NCBI GenBank assembly: GCA_037576215.1
Contig: JBANDB010000001.1
Span: forward strand, 5,642,001-5,706,000
From: Armillaria gallica
Lineage: Eukaryota > Basidiomycota > Agaricomycetes > Agaricales > Physalacriaceae
Length of the DNA stretch: 64,000 nucleotides
Reading direction: 5' to 3'
Program-made: the position numbers and the translations under genes
The notes under the pieces: generated by a model
What the model saw: the letters and a program-made list of their open reading frames with translations, nothing else
Told to the model about the DNA's origin: nothing
Database searches by the model: none
Shown: piece by piece, positions 23,955 through 36,494 of the stretch
Layout of the letters: every line of letters starts with the position of its first letter
Numbering within the stretch: the first letter of the stretch is position 1

Positions 23955-24210
23955 GAGCCAGGGCCTATGGGTTCCATAGCACAGGATATTGCTAGTTCGT
24001 GAATGAGTGGAATTCGGCAAAGGGTGCTGTGTTGGTGACGTGCGAGGACGTGAGAGTGGGTGACTACCAAACCTTTGAGACTGTGCAGGAGGTGACTCGA
24101 TATGTACTGCGGGAGGCAGGACAATTTTCATAGCGCCTGTTTACATAAGATAAATAAAAGCTAATGCATTTCATGATTTACATACGAGATAGAAAACCCA
24201 AACGGACAAT
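23955..24210 (+). pseudogene. 3' fragment of the tandem pectate lyase duplicate
   Basis: GGTTCCATAGCACAGGATAT and the following sequence match 21941-22190 of the intact gene, including the last codons, the stop region and about 80 bp of 3' flank (CATACGAGATAGAAAACC). Deletions shift the frame. Together with 22187-22580 it marks one decayed tandem copy whose middle has been lost or replaced. Confidence 0.85.
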
Positions 24211-24221
24211 GAACACAATCT

Positions 24222-25142
24222 TCACGAAAGACGGAGTTTGAAAACACCCCCCTCAACAACCAGTCCTCGGAACATCGTCTTTCCCAACAAAAGATCCACC
24301 CTCTTTACTCCATCCTGCCTCTCCGCATTCTCCAGTTGAGAATTTCCTAGAGCCCTGCACCTACGAGCAAAAGCCTTTGCAATGGCAGTCCTGTCGCCTT
24401 CGGGGAACCTCTCCCATTCGACCCTGCTGATTCTCCACATCATCATCCGGTATAAACCCTGCAAAACATCGCCCAACGACAGCCCCCCACTCCCATCCCC
24501 GATGGTTATAGGCCAATAAGGCATCGCGTCACAGATAATCGTCATTCGCTGGATATGAGGGTGCGTAGCTGGACCACTGAGTTCATTGAAACCCAACTGC
24601 GTCTGCATACCCATGTTATCCACCCGGATTGGGTTGAACGCAGCCATCGACAAGTCAAAACGTAGATATCCGGCTTGCGCGTACGTAGTGAGCCACGGAT
24701 TGGTTTGAAGCTGCGCGGGTAGCTGCTGGTTCTGCTGGTAAAGGTTGTACAATGAGGTATTGTGGAAATGATCTCCATGAGTATCTGCTTGGCCACCGAT
24801 ACCCCCGAATGAGTTGGTTCGCTGACGGACACCTAAGGGCACATTGAAGAATGGATTTTCAGGACCATTCCAAGAAGGTCTACGTTCACGGGGAGGCACC
24901 CATCCAACCGTTGGGTCGTAAAAGAACCCGGCGCCACCACCTGGGGTAGGTGGGAAGGGAACGGGGCCTAGATGAGGTGAACCTCCGGGAAGGGGGATAT
25001 TGGCGGCGTAAGGCGAGGGCGTACCGGGATATAATGCAGCAGGAGGGATGAAGGGGCTATTCTGTACGGCCGCGGCGGTGAAAGGATCGTAAAATGGTGT
25101 GTAAGGTGTCGCGTTGGGGGTATAGGAGAATCGTCCGGCCAT
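24222..25142 (-). CDS. DUF6699-type basidiomycete protein
   Basis: Single-exon ORF of 306 aa. The N-terminal half is low-complexity and rich in Pro, Gly, Phe and Tyr (YTPNATPYTPFYDPF, PLPGGSPHLGPVPFPPTPGG), so it is likely disordered. The C-terminal half, from about residue 150, has the DUF6699 pattern: NPWLTTYAQAGYLRFDLSMA, PATHPHIQRMTIICD, PYWPITIGDGSGGLSLGDVL, GLYRMMMWRISRVEWERF, and near the end GVKRVDLLLGKTMFRGL. Function unknown. The start at 25142 is the first ATG, and nothing upstream continues the frame usefully. The gene is intact and converges with the pectate lyase fragments. Confidence 0.82.
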   Translation of the reverse strand: MAGRFSYTPNATPYTPFYDPFTAAAVQNSPFIPPAALYPGTPSPYAANIPLPGGSPHLGPVPFPPTPGGGAGFFYDPTVGWVPPRERRPSWNGPENPFFNVPLGVRQRTNSFGGIGGQADTHGDHFHNTSLYNLYQQNQQLPAQLQTNPWLTTYAQAGYLRFDLSMAAFNPIRVDNMGMQTQLGFNELSGPATHPHIQRMTIICDAMPYWPITIGDGSGGLSLGDVLQGLYRMMMWRISRVEWERFPEGDRTAIAKAFARRCRALGNSQLENAERQDGVKRVDLLLGKTMFRGLVVEGGVFKLRLS

Positions 25143-27697
25143 GATTGAGAAGTCGTAAGGTAGGGGATAGAAAACAAGTTACAGAGCGAGTATTTATGAG
25201 AGAGGGTAGCCTTGAAAATACTGCGCGTTTTACAAATCGCCCTGGGATGCAGGAGCTTGTACGAGAAGGCGCTTATCTGGAGTTGTACGGGTAGTGACGG
25301 GATTTGAGTCAGTTGGACTCTCGAGGACAATGGCGTGTAGAGACTGATAAGCTATGTTTTTGTGACTGGCGATGAAGTATTGTGATGTTGTGGCCCCACA
25401 AGATGGATCGTCGATAGCGTCCTGATGAAAAGATAATCAGTCGCCAAGTACAGAATAAATAAGATGGATGCGGTACCGATGATGCCGTTCTAGCCCGCAA
25501 AGAACAGTGAGCGCCGAACCTAGGCGAATCAACGCGCTAGAGATGTCGTCGCAAGCGGATTGATAACCAGATTTTTTAGACGCCTAAGATACTTATCACA
25601 GTGACCTAAGGGGTGTTTCGCGTTTCAAGAGGGCGCCGCGGGCGGTGATTGTGCTATCCAATCCTAGCGACCACACTGGAGTACGGCAGCTAGGTTCGAC
25701 TCGGCTGGGCGGGAGGAGGAGGAGAGGATGGTGGTGGTAAGAAGTGAAGACGCGATCGGGTTGTTTGGTTGCGATTTATTTATTTCATCGCGCTCCTTTC
25801 ATACCGCCCAGACATTGCATCCTGATCGGTTGAGGATCCGGGTTATTTTATGACTATTTCCTCCTAGACCTTTCCAGAAATCAAAATTTTTGATATGGTT
25901 CCTGGGGAAAATCCTACCAATCGATCATTTTGTGATGGTGGCAATAGAACTCGGAGGTGCCGAGAGCTACTGCGGAGTCCTGCGGCGACTGCCGGATTGG
26001 TATCAGGACTCGTCTTACGGCCACTTCTTACCAGAGTGTTCTAGTCATGGCATCGATGCTCTTGTCCACAGTGAAGACCTATCCCGTGTGAACCGGACTC
26101 GGAGGCTCATCTATCCCGACAAGCGCCAAAACTCACTTCGTTTGCTGATGTATCATATATCATCCGCCAAGTGCTGTTTTTCGTATATTCTTATGCGATT
26201 CCCTACCTGAGGAATAGTGCTCCGAAAGATGGCTCACTCATAGCACTCTAATAGGGCCACATGAACCTGGATTAACGTACACACATCACAGGGCTGCTCG
26301 AGTTGCTTCAAATACGAAATTATACTTCTCTTGACACGCGGTTACCGAGCCCGATTTAGCTATTTCGAGGTGCTGTATCGTTTAGCGGCAATTAGAAGGA
26401 ACTTGAAGAAAAGAAGACTGCTGTACAAGAGTAGATACAACTTTAGACCAGTCACCAGTCAAAGCTGGAGCTTATCCGAATGGCCAAAGGCCATTTTATT
26501 GCTGGCGACCCAGAAAGCGTCAGTCAAAGGCGTAAAATACATGTACCGAACTGACGCGGGCTTGTCTTCGCACACGCTCGATGTTTTGTTAGGGAAGTAC
26601 CGTGAACTCTGTCATCACGGCCTTCTTTGAGCCGGTTCTGATATATGGTTATGGTTCTAAAACACCGGTCATCTCCACAACGAGCACCTGCTTTGTGCTG
26701 CTTTGCCCTTCAGTTCCATAATCAAAGATAGAAACCTAAGTTCCGCGAGTATCTGATAAAGCCGGACTCGCCAGGCTAATAGAAACCGAGAGAATAAGCG
26801 CCCATCACGGGGGCAGAATGACGGCCACGAGTGAATACTGCGGCTCAATAGTATGAAATTCGGTTTCATTACCCACGTTCAGTGCTGTTTTTGAGGGTAA
26901 AGTTAGACAAAAGGTCGCTCTCCTAAGAACATCGTGAACGTATAAACGTTTAGGAACTTGAGGATCTCCGACGAGTTTCCTCGCAATATGCATTAATTGC
27001 CAACGAAGGTACGGTCATCAAGTGTTACTAATGCATGCCCATGGGAAACGTGGTCTAATACTGCAACCTGCAATGAAACATATCATGTCGGCGGCAGTCT
27101 GGTGCAAAATGACATGTGGAGCGCACCATAATGTATAAACGTACGCTTATTGTCGCCTGTTTGTAATCCACATGATGTTTGTTTTGAAAGAACCTCGAAA
27201 GTGATGCTGCAGGGCTCCCAGCAGAACCATCCAAACCGATGTTCGTCGCTCAAGGGCTCAGTTACGATTACCAGAGAGGTCGTTCCCGCGACACAGATTC
27301 GTTGGACTATCCATGCGAAGGAACTTGTCGAACTCGGAAGTCAGAAGCAAGTCCGGAAGCTACAAGGTCGAAGTGGGCATCGCCTTAAATTCGTATTTCA
27401 GTGTAGTGAACGGACGCAATTGTATGTACTACACGCTGAATAGTGTTACAGGTTCACCTGGATGCTGGCATTCTGTTTGAGATTCGCAGGTGCGGCAGCC
27501 AGCGTACGTGGTGAATGAATGTTGAAGGCGAAGAAATCTTCGGACCGATCATCCCCGGAGTCTGATCGGATCACGTGCATGATTTTTTTTCCTAGACGAC
27601 TTTTCCGGTATCCTTCTTTCATCCTCCGCTAACGACCCATCGTCTCGACGTCTCTGTTGGGCTCAAAAGTGACTAGCTTTTTGACGAAGCTCTCACT
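25143..27697. other. long stretch without a recognised gene
   Basis: ORFs reach only 106 codons (25890-26210, plus) and none looks like a known domain. The left end should hold the promoter of the DUF6699 gene and the right end that of the helicase. I see no repeat with clear boundaries, tRNA or rRNA. Confidence 0.35.
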
Positions 27698-30242
27698 ATG
27701 GCCCTGCCAGCCAGCCTTCGGGCTTTACAGGCTTCAAAAATAAGTCGGACGAACTGTATGTCCAGACGTTCGCTCCTTACATTTTCGCAACGGAATGGGA
27801 TTCTACGGTTGCTACAAAAGAATGGTGCGTCGTGGACTTGTGTATCATGAATATCTCCTTATACTGTTTTAGGCTCTGTTCGTTCAGCGTCGACTGCAGT
27901 AGCATACGAAGATGAAGAGTTGGATGCCGGTGCCGTTGTGACGCCCAAATCTGCACCTGTGCCAGGGACGGTCGGAAAGCCTTTCACCGGCCTCAAGGAC
28001 GTTCTCCTGCCCGAAACCTTGAAAGCCATCACCGTCAAGCCATTTAAACTCACCAACATGACCGCCGTGCAAGAGGAAGTCTTGTCGCTTCTTCCAGACC
28101 TGGCTAAACCCTACGATCCCGAATCTACCTCCACACGCGATCTCCTCGTCCGTGCACGGACAGGTACAGGCAAGACCCTCGCTTTCCTAGTCCCCATCAT
28201 CGAAGCTCGCGTTAGGGCTGTTGAAAATGCCGGTCAAAAGAGGGTTTTGGACGATGGACTGCTCTCCAAGCCTCATCTTGCGGGACAGGCGGCGAAGAAT
28301 TGGGCACGGGCAAATGTTGGGGCTGTTATTATCAGCCCTACTCGGGAACTGGCTACTCAGATCGCTAACGAAGCTTTGAGGCTTTCGTACCACCACGAGG
28401 GATTCGAGGTTCGGCTTTTGGTTGGCGGGATGAGCAAGCGCGTACAGTTGCGTGACTGGGCTAAAGGAAGACCGGATATTGTTGTAGCGACTCCTGGTCG
28501 TATACGCGATATCGTCAACTCTGAACCGGATATTGCAAAGGCTTTGAAGACAACTCGTACTGTGAGTTTGTTTTATGTTCATATCCACATTATTGATGGT
28601 GAATATCCAGTTGGTGCTTGATGAAGTCGACACGCTCCTGGATATTGGTTTCCGCGACGATATTAGCGCAATCATCAGGGACCTGCCTCCGACACCCGAA
28701 CGTCAAACCCTGTTTCTCTCCGCTACCCTCACTCCGGCTATTCGACAAGTTGTTCGTGAGGCCTTGGCCAAGGACTACAAGTACATTAACTGTGTTGATG
28801 ACTCGACGCCCACCCATCTCAGCGTTCCCCAGTACGCTACCACGGTTCCGAATCCTTCACATCAGCTCCCTCACATCATGAAACTCATCATCCATGACCA
28901 GCTGAAGCACCCCGGAAAATCCAAGGTCGTCGTGTTCCTGCCTACTACCAAGCTCACCATGCTGTTCTCATCAATGTTGAAGACGATGGCTAAGGCCGTC
29001 CTTCCTGCAGGCAAGGACACTTGGGTTGGCGAAATACATTCCAAACTCTCTCAGGAGATGCGCACGAAGATGTCTAACACGTTCAGGAAGATCACTGACC
29101 AGCCAACTATCCTCGTAACATCAGACGTATCTGCTCGCGGTGTTGATTATCCTGGAGTGACGCGTGTCATCCAGGTGGGTATACCTCACAGTATGGAGCA
29201 ATATATACATCGTGTTGGTCGAACAGGACGTGCCGGCATGGATGGACGTGGAGACTTGGTCCTGCTTCCTTGGGAGCTTGGCTTCCTGACGTGGCATCTC
29301 ACAGAAATACCGCTCAAGTCTTTATCAATCACTGAGCTGGATTCGCAGCTTGCGGAACTGGCCGAGGCGTACGATGCCAACCCTATCGCGCACTTTAGCG
29401 GCAACAAGCAGGCAGCTACGACATACAGACATCCTATGGCGCCTGTCTTGGACGAGATTGAGCGTGCAGTGAACCACTTGCGGTATGACCGCTTGGACCC
29501 CCAGGCTGTGAAGGAGGCGTTCATGTCCATGCTCGGTTATTACTTCCCCAAGTACTCTGAACTCCGCGTAGCCAAGAGTATTGTGTTTGAGGGTTTGAAG
29601 GAGTGGACTACCGCTGGATGTGGGCTGGAAGAGGCCCCTATGGTGTCGCAGGCTTTCCTCGCGGAGATGGGTGTCCATGATAACAGGACCAAGTATTTCG
29701 GCAGGGGCAAATTGGCCACTGCGGCACGCGCCCGATCGACACCATGGTCTGGACGTGGACACCAGAGGACAAGAGACATTGCATGGGACCAGGCGGACGA
29801 GAGCGATGATCTGACGCCGGACGAGCGTAATTTGGATCTCAGCGAGTTCAAGGGAACAAGCTATGGTGATAAGTACCTGAAGGCTTCATTGAGGCAGAAA
29901 AGGACAGCAGAGCGGGATGGTACAGGCGAGGGTATCTTTTCGGGTGGACGTAGACCGCAGGGTGAACCTGGAGATCGTGCGCCGTACCAGAGGAGCTCCG
30001 GCGGGCGTGGTGACCGTGGAGGCTCTTTTGAGCGGGACAGTCGCGGTGGAGACCGGGGCTCGTATTCAGGTGGCGGTGGTTCGTACGGAGGGGGCGGTCA
30101 AAGTAGAGACCGAGGCTCATATTCAGGTGGTGGTGGTTCGTACGGAGGAGGCAGTCGTGGTGGAAACCGGGGCTCGTATTCAGGTGGTGGCGGTGGCGGT
30201 TCGTACGGAAGGAGCGGTGCGAGAAAGTCTAGTTGGGCTTGA
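27698..30242 (+). CDS. DEAD-box RNA helicase, mitochondrial Mss116-like
   Basis: ATP-dependent RNA helicase, 815 aa. Exons 27698-27824, 27873-28561, 28611-30242 (phases agree). The N-terminus MALPASLRALQASKISRTNC has Arg, Ser and no acidic residues: a likely mitochondrial presequence. Motifs: Q-motif region FKLTNMTAVQEEV, motif I ARTGTGKT (about 137-144), SPTRELATQI (Ia), TPGRI (Ib), motif II LDEVD (a DEVD variant, about 275-279), SAT (about 309-311), TSDVSARGVDYPGV (V) and HRVGRTGRAG (VI). The C-terminal ~115 residues are basic and Gly-rich, with RGG and GGSYGGG repeats, as in fungal Mss116-like proteins that help splice mitochondrial group I/II introns. The exact role is inferred from that resemblance. 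Confidence 0.93.
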
Positions 30243-30476
30243 AGGAGTGTATCTATTCTTACGGTCTTGTGTTAATTACATACTTGGAGGGTACTCTCGT
30301 ATGTTGTATGATAGCTTTCCATCTAGAATTCACTAACGCCATTCCAAGGACGTAGTACACGAAGAACTCAGTTCGTGTATGAGCCAGCGACCAGAGAGCG
30401 TGGTAGGATATGTTCTCCTTAGCGATTCTTCACCTCCGGTCAAGGCCGACATCCTTCCTTCCTAATTCGGACCGCG

Positions 30477-30483
30477 TATAAAA
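30477..30483 (+). promoter_or_regulatory. TATA box of the kinase gene
   Basis: TATAAAA about 100 bp upstream of the kinase start codon at 30585, followed by a pyrimidine-rich leader typical of fungal promoters. The helicase ends at 30242, so the 342-bp gap holds its 3' end and this promoter. Confidence 0.6.
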
Positions 30484-30584
30484 CGGCGAGTTGGTTGATA
30501 TTGCAGCATTCACATCTTGCCTTCCTACTTTCATCTTCTTTCGACTTTGATAGTCTCTTTTCGCACATCCTACTTTTTTTCAAC

Positions 30585-32109
30585 ATGCCTTACGCGACGG
30601 ATTCTTTCCCAGACTTTACCGGCACTTTCCTCGACCATGGTCGCCTTCGTCTCCTCGACTGCCTCGGCGCTGGCGCCTTTGGAAAGGTCTATCGAGCCTT
30701 GGACACGAAATCGCCTAGTAGCAATCCCTCCTACTATGCCGTCAAATGTCTTCGCGCTCTGGAAGAAGGCACTCGCGAGCACTGTTTCCAGATTTGCGAA
30801 CTCGACAATCACAATTCCGTCTCTGACCATCCCAACATCATCACATACCACAAAGCCATCTTCCACGACGACTTCATCTACGTTGTGTTGGATTTCTGCG
30901 AAGGCGGCGATCTCTTTGACAAGATTCTTCAGACCAGGTTCTTCTATCAGCGAGACGACAGGGTGCGAAACGCCTTTCTACAGCTCATCGACGCCGTCGC
31001 GTTCTGTCACGAGAACGGCGTGTACCATCGGGATATCAAGCCGGAGAATATCCTCTGTTCGAAGGACGGTTCGAAGATTTACCTCACCGATTTTGGTCTG
31101 TCGACGCAGAGTGGGACCTCGACTACCCATGAGTGTGGGAGCATGGAGTACATGAGTCCTGGTATGGTATTGGTCCATATATGCGCGCCTCCTTGCTGAC
31201 GTTTGGCCAGAATGTATAGGGAAGGAGTTTGGTTACACGCCCCACAGAAGATACTCGACTCGTACAAACGATATATGGGCCCTCGGTGTCGTTCTCGTCA
31301 CGATGGTCTCTAGGCGTGCACCTTGGGCGGTGGCGATGACGACAGATTTCTTCTTCAGGTCATATCTTGAAGACGCAGATCACTTGGGACGCTCTTTGCC
31401 AGGTATTTCTGCTGGCGCCTGTACCATCCTCAAGAAAATCTTCCGTCTAGAACCTCGCAGCCGTATCTCTTTGGCTGATCTTCAACGTGAAATCAGCGAA
31501 CTCGAGTCATTCTTCTCCGATGAACTTTCTCCCGAATCTTCGTCTCGCCATTCTCCTGCTCTCCAACGCTCCATTTCATCACTGGGCTCCACCCCTTCGA
31601 ACGAGATTGGCGCGCTGCGTATTGACGATGACGATGATATATTTTTGGTCGCCCGCGACGATATGGAAGCTGGTGTCACGGATGACGACTCACTTGCACG
31701 CGACCTCGACGCAATCCGTCTTGTCGAAAGACCCGTCAGTGCTCCGGAGGTCGCGTATTCTCAGTTTGCGGGCGATGAGCGTGACATATCATCCGCACCG
31801 CCGTCACTGAGGGAAATCTGTCCTGTCATGTCCTCCAGCTCGCTGGCTTCGTCGGTGGACAGCGATGGACCTATCACACCAGAGACTCACCCAGTTCACA
31901 TCGATGTCGAAGTGCCGGACATGGAAGAAGGAGAGGGTATTGGCGAGGTGGACGTGGCCTTGGTGGTCAAGGATGACGTTAAGCCTATTCAGCCGTCTGA
32001 TTTGGCTAACAGCGCTGGTTCGCAGAAGAAACGGGTATTCTTCCGACGATTTGTTCAGAAGCTGGTATCGTCTGGGAATAGGTCGTCGACGGTTCTTTCC
32101 TTCGTTTAA
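30585..32109 (+). CDS. serine/threonine protein kinase
   Basis: 491 aa in two exons, 30585-31161 and 31211-32109 (phase agrees: codon split before ECIGKEFG). Gly loop GAGAFGKV about 28-35, Lys54 in YYAVKC, HRDIKPEN about 148-155, DFG about 169-171, then SMEYMSPE (APE variant) and DIWALGVVLV. All catalytic residues are present. The arrangement resembles fungal Ran1/Ksp1-type kinases, but I cannot assign a pathway. The C-terminal ~180 residues are acidic, Ser-rich and probably disordered, ending KLVSSGNRSSTVLSFV. Its last ~290 bp are the left end of the repeat unit that recurs at 40.6, 46.3 and 51.3 kb, so this is the only complete copy. Confidence 0.92.
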
Positions 32110-32822
32110 GTATTTTGTATATGCCACATTCTATGCCGCAATTCAAACCACGCGTTTACATGAATCTGGTGTCGCCATGAATAGCGTCTTGTCTTCACTC
32201 TGGGTCTTACTTCATTGAGCACTCATGGCAAGGCTTGACACTATCGACGAAGATCTTCTGGAGTATATTTGCCGCGAAGTTTGGGGATCCAAGATGCATC
32301 ACAAGAACAAAGTCTTACGCAACATGCTACGACATCGTTTCATTGCGATTTTTCACTCTTATTGAGATTGAAACTTGCCAAAAATGTACAGGGCCCGCTG
32401 TTGCAAGACAAGGTACGTGGTCATCGTGTATACTTCATAATATCATCTCAGACCGCGCAGGACCTTGCCGTTGTGACTGACGCCATAGTGTAGGTGACTA
32501 TGAAGCGGCCAACGGAATCGGATCCATACGAAGGGACTAGGATGTGAACATATGTAGGCAAGCCCTAAAGGTCAAGATCTGTACAGTGTTCCTACAAAAG
32601 TCCCTCAACTGTTTTCTCGAATAGGAATCGTTACAGGATGCATGGTATAAGGACGCACATCGCGCTGTGTGGTTCCTAGCCCTGAGTCTTCCTTTTACCA
32701 TAACAAGTCCGGTACGGGGTATCATTCGTAACGAGGTAGAAAAAAGGATGCCTTATCTAACAAGGCGGAAACTATTGACAATCTAAATGCAATGATAAAG
32801 TAAATTTATCTATCTCACGGCT

Positions 32823-34064
32823 TCAAACTTGCTCGACTGAACCAGATGGCACGGGTGCGATTCCTCCCGTATTCCCCTGCATCGTATCCTCCTCTCCCCC
32901 GTCCGTCACTGTTTCAATAGTGCTTCCTCGAGATGTCTGGAAGTGCAAAGAAGATTGAGTTTCAAGCGAAGACTCTTTGGGACGACCTTGTCCCGAGGCG
33001 ACGCGGAGAACGATCAAGGTAGGTGCAATACCCTAAATGCTTGTTAGGCAAGAAAAGTTGTAAACTGGGGTGACAGGACGCACAGTGAAAGGAATATTCA
33101 ACACCTGGGGATACATATATCCACCACCCTCGATAGGGTAGAGTACCATCAGGACTACGAGGGTGATAGAATACAGCGCTGCCGATTCCACCACGATCTC
33201 GAGAACACCACGGTAAGTCCGGATGCCGCCCATTATGCCACGATTTCCTCTAGCAAGATAAAGGATGCGCGCGATAATAAGAGCGGTGCATAGAATGTTG
33301 GTTCCCAAAGTTGTAGCCATGAGGGACAGAGCCCAGTTTGTCTGAGTCTCACCCTCCGCCATGAACTCAGAAACAACGCTATTGGCTCCGCATACTACAA
33401 ACAGCGATAAGTGCTTGGAGGATGACATCGATACAGCCGCGTACCTATCTCGCCTATGACAAAGAAAATCGGAAGGATTATTACTTTATAATCGTGAGCC
33501 CACACAACCCAACAACGCCAGATCTAAAGGGCAACCATTAATAAGAGTAGTGATCCCAGCGGGGGTAAACAAGACGTACTATAGTGCAATCAGCAATATT
33601 AAGGTTCAGAGCTGACGCCGTAGTGGACATGATTGCCAACACCTTCAGACTCGGAGAACCCGTCAACTCATATGAATATCGCGCCCGGGAAGAAGTCACG
33701 AAGAAATTGGCTCTGCTGAGCACAATCCACCTAGTAATGGCATAGATCATAGAAAACATGTACAGAGCTGTGACTATGCATCCCATATATATTCGTGCCT
33801 TGGATGTCTTCTTAACAGCTGAGAAAGTATTTAAAACACGTTGAAAAGGTGAGCTGTTATTCATACTTAATAGTTGCCATATTGTCATTCCAAAAAGGCC
33901 GGTATAAAACCCTTTTTCATTGTTAGGACATGTTCGGAAATGCTGTTTGAAACTTTCGATGCCTGACCGTAGACGAAATATCCAAGGATATGGGAATTCA
34001 AATAGTCATCGGCCCAACTCTGAATAGAGATATCAGAGAGTCCCCCGTCCTGGAGTGTTGTCAT
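32823..34064 (-). CDS. multi-pass membrane protein of a basidiomycete-specific family (intact copy)
   Basis: 319 aa in six exons: 34064-33968, 33911-33867, 33818-33580, 33523-33445, 33394-33105, 33032-32823 (960 nt, phases agree). About seven hydrophobic segments. Family marks: FYTGLFGMTIWQLL, RIYMGCIVTALYMFSMIYAI, ADCTIIIWRCWVVWAHDYKV, IILPIFFVIGEIG, GIMGGIRTYRGVLEIVVESA, YMYPQ, then GIAPTLIVLRVASGQGRP and a polar Ser/Thr-rich tail. This family is common in mushroom genomes and has no known function; the topology suggests a membrane sensor or receptor-like protein, but that is a guess. Of five copies in the window this is the only one that splices without stops. Confidence 0.83.
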
Positions 34065-34439
34065 GAAGTAGCGAAAGTGGCTGGCTAGAAAAGAGAAGGT
34101 CCGGTGTTGGAAGGCGTTCAGTCAGGGCTGGTAGAGCATATGTTATATGTAGGTGGCTATATTGTATCGTTGCGAACTGATGTCGGATTACGGTCGCAAG
34201 GAAAACATGATGTTGAACTGCCCGTCAGTGCAGCGTAACTCGTAGTGCGCTCATTGTATTCTTCGTCCCGGGTCTTTTCTCGTGAGCTTCAGCTACCTGG
34301 ATGAACGTTGAGTGCACTGTACTACCGCGGTGAATATGAGACGCTCGAATAAGTAATAGCAAGATACATATAGCAAACACCGATAAGTGATTTCGTAAAT
34401 AGACAGCGAATCATGACACCTTGACATCGCAGATATGAT

Positions 34440-36240
34440 GCTCGGTGCTTATGTGTGTTTTGTGAGTCGATACCGTCCACAGAACCTGTCAAATAGGGAA
34501 TCAGTAGACTATGAAGGGTGGTGATGAATTAATCTCGTAACATTTGGAGCTGGAATCGTTCTTTCCAATTAATTGCATCGTCATCAGGGTCGCAGGTTGC
34601 TCATGGAGCGCCTTTTTCGATGGATGATACACAAGCGATCCGAGTGGAAAATAGGGGTCAGGATGTTGAGCGTCCCCCTTGGGATAATTTGGCTACCTTC
34701 TCTCGAATAGCCTCTGTGCATATCCCGCGGTGTCGCGGGTTTCTCTAGACGCATTTATTTCGACAGATGGTGCCCATATCGTCTGATGCAGGAAACAGGG
34801 GTTGCGTCGCTTATGCATGCTTCTCTGTGTTCCCGCTGTGTGTTACCACTGTGTCGCGTTTTCTGTGTTTCCTTTGTGTGTTGCCTTGTTCCATGTTCCG
34901 TCGTGTTCATTGTCCGTGTTATTGGTGTTCCATGTCCATGCTCCGTGTTCCGTGGATCCATTTCTCTGTCCTGTCACTTTCGTTGGCGGGGCGTTGTATA
35001 ATGACCCTGTCATGGTGTGTTTCGTTGTTGGCATTGTTGGGAGTATGCGGTGGGACCTTGCCACTTCGTCTGTTCTGGTTCTTTATGTTTTTTTGGTGTT
35101 TTTCACTTGTCCCTATGACACTTTAAATCCGTGAGACGTCCTTGGCTGGCAACTGAGGGTATCATAGCGGCATGGAGTGTTGTAGTCTGTGACACGTTTA
35201 GTGGCAGCACAGAACCGCGGCGTTCCTTTTTGGGACCTTGTCCGATTATCTAAACTCTAAACTCTTCGACTCTGGCAGCCGACTCCATCTAATCAATTCC
35301 ATAAATATGATTAAAAAAATGCGGACGTAACTCACCCAATCAATACGGAACAGATTCTCGTCCGGCCCAAGTATCATTATGCCGACTATCCAGGTAGTCT
35401 TGCGTCGTTAGCGAAGGAATACTTCGGTCCCGCATCAAAATTTCTAGCAGTCTTGGAGTCGCCGGCAAGGATCACCTGAACCTAGGAGATGCTCAGAACA
35501 CATATCATTCAGTGTTGTCCAGAAACCATCTATCTCGCTTGTTCGATAATTGAGCTGACCGTCTTGTTGATGGTAAGATGTAGGCTTTTAAGGTAACTGT
35601 CAGTCATGCCATCGGATCGTAGTGGATGGAAACACTCCTTGACTCCAAATATTCGAACGCTGGCCACTCCAACTCGTTGTCAACCAGGTGTTCGCAAGAT
35701 TCGAACATCAAGTCGCAAAAATGGTGCTCAGATCGCTTATATTCTCGATGAAAGCCGTGGCCATGCATGCTTCTATGGTGCTTCACCGCAATAAAGAAAT
35801 CGTTGAAATCTGAGGTTCTGAGACATCTCGAACCAACTCGCAACGGAGGGGCCATAAAGCAAGGCTCTCCTCATTGTCGGTAGATTTTTACCTCGGGGTA
35901 GGGGAGCCATGGCATTGTTGCCAGCGAAGAGAGTTCTTTTCCTGTTTCAAACAATTCTTACTTGCTGCTGTCATCAAATTCAGTGTTACGGATCCCAGCC
36001 ATGGAGCATCGTAATCTCAGATTAGAGCAGCTGGAAATCTTCACTGGATCGTCGTCCACGGCGTCGGAGAACATTCCCTTTGAGTAATCAAACGATACTG
36101 TAGCACGGTGTGCAGAGACATTCGTCCAGATAGGTCCCAGCATCGCCAGCTGATAGAGCATTCTTTTCGTCTTCGATATCGGAATCATCCTGGAAGACAA
36201 CGAAAGCGAACCGTAACGGTAGACGTCGTGATGGCCCAAT
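34440..36240 (-). pseudogene. SIN3 C-terminal fragment, unit 1
   Basis: SIN3 is the scaffold of a histone deacetylase complex. Minus-strand pieces match its C-terminal half: HHFCDLMFESCEHLVDNELE, LTINKTVSSIIEQA, VQVILAGDSK, and LGPDENLFRIDW just before a donor GTGAGT, then LPES and, after an insertion, MTMQLIGKNDSSS. The PAH domains and the HDAC-binding core are not seen. A deletion near 35450 shifts the frame, and 34586-35273 interrupts the last exon. The match to SIN3 rests on recognising GPDENLFRIDW and the helix pattern in front of it. Confidence 0.72.
34586..35273. mobile_element. ~690-bp insertion specific to unit 1, ends not defined
   Basis: Unit 3 reads directly GTCATCTCTCTTGACTCTGG where unit 1 has this block between TCATC and TTCGACTCTGG. 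Inside is a T/G-rich stretch (about 34800-35110) with repeated TGTGTTCC/CCGTGTT-like words. I find no clear terminal repeats or target duplication, so the class is unknown. Confidence 0.5.
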
Positions 36241-36494
36241 GATCATTGATGGCCCGGGCGTGTCAGTGGACTCCCATGATCAAGGTCACGTTACTCTGTC
36301 CCGCTTATTACCGCTAACTGCCACCCTGTAGCGGCGGCTGCGCGCCTGTCCCCGATTCTTCCCTTTTGTTTCCAAACATTTTTATATAAATTTCACAATC
36401 AATTACTATGTACACACATAAAATAGCGGCAGACAACTAAAAGTCGGCCTCAAACACTCTGAAGGTTGTTAGTCAGATTCAACAGCAAAGAGAA

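Noticed and set aside
29186..30120. Several minus-strand ORFs of 90-145 codons over the helicase
   Set aside because: Shadows of a strongly coding plus-strand exon with high codon bias; no domain.
30517..31155. 212-codon Ser/Thr-rich ORF in another frame of the kinase exon
   Set aside because: The other frame carries the full kinase motifs; this one is a frame shadow.
34767..35134. Plus-strand Cys/Val/Leu-rich ORFs that look like membrane proteins
   Set aside because: They come from a T/G-rich low-complexity insertion, occur in all three frames and have no family resemblance.
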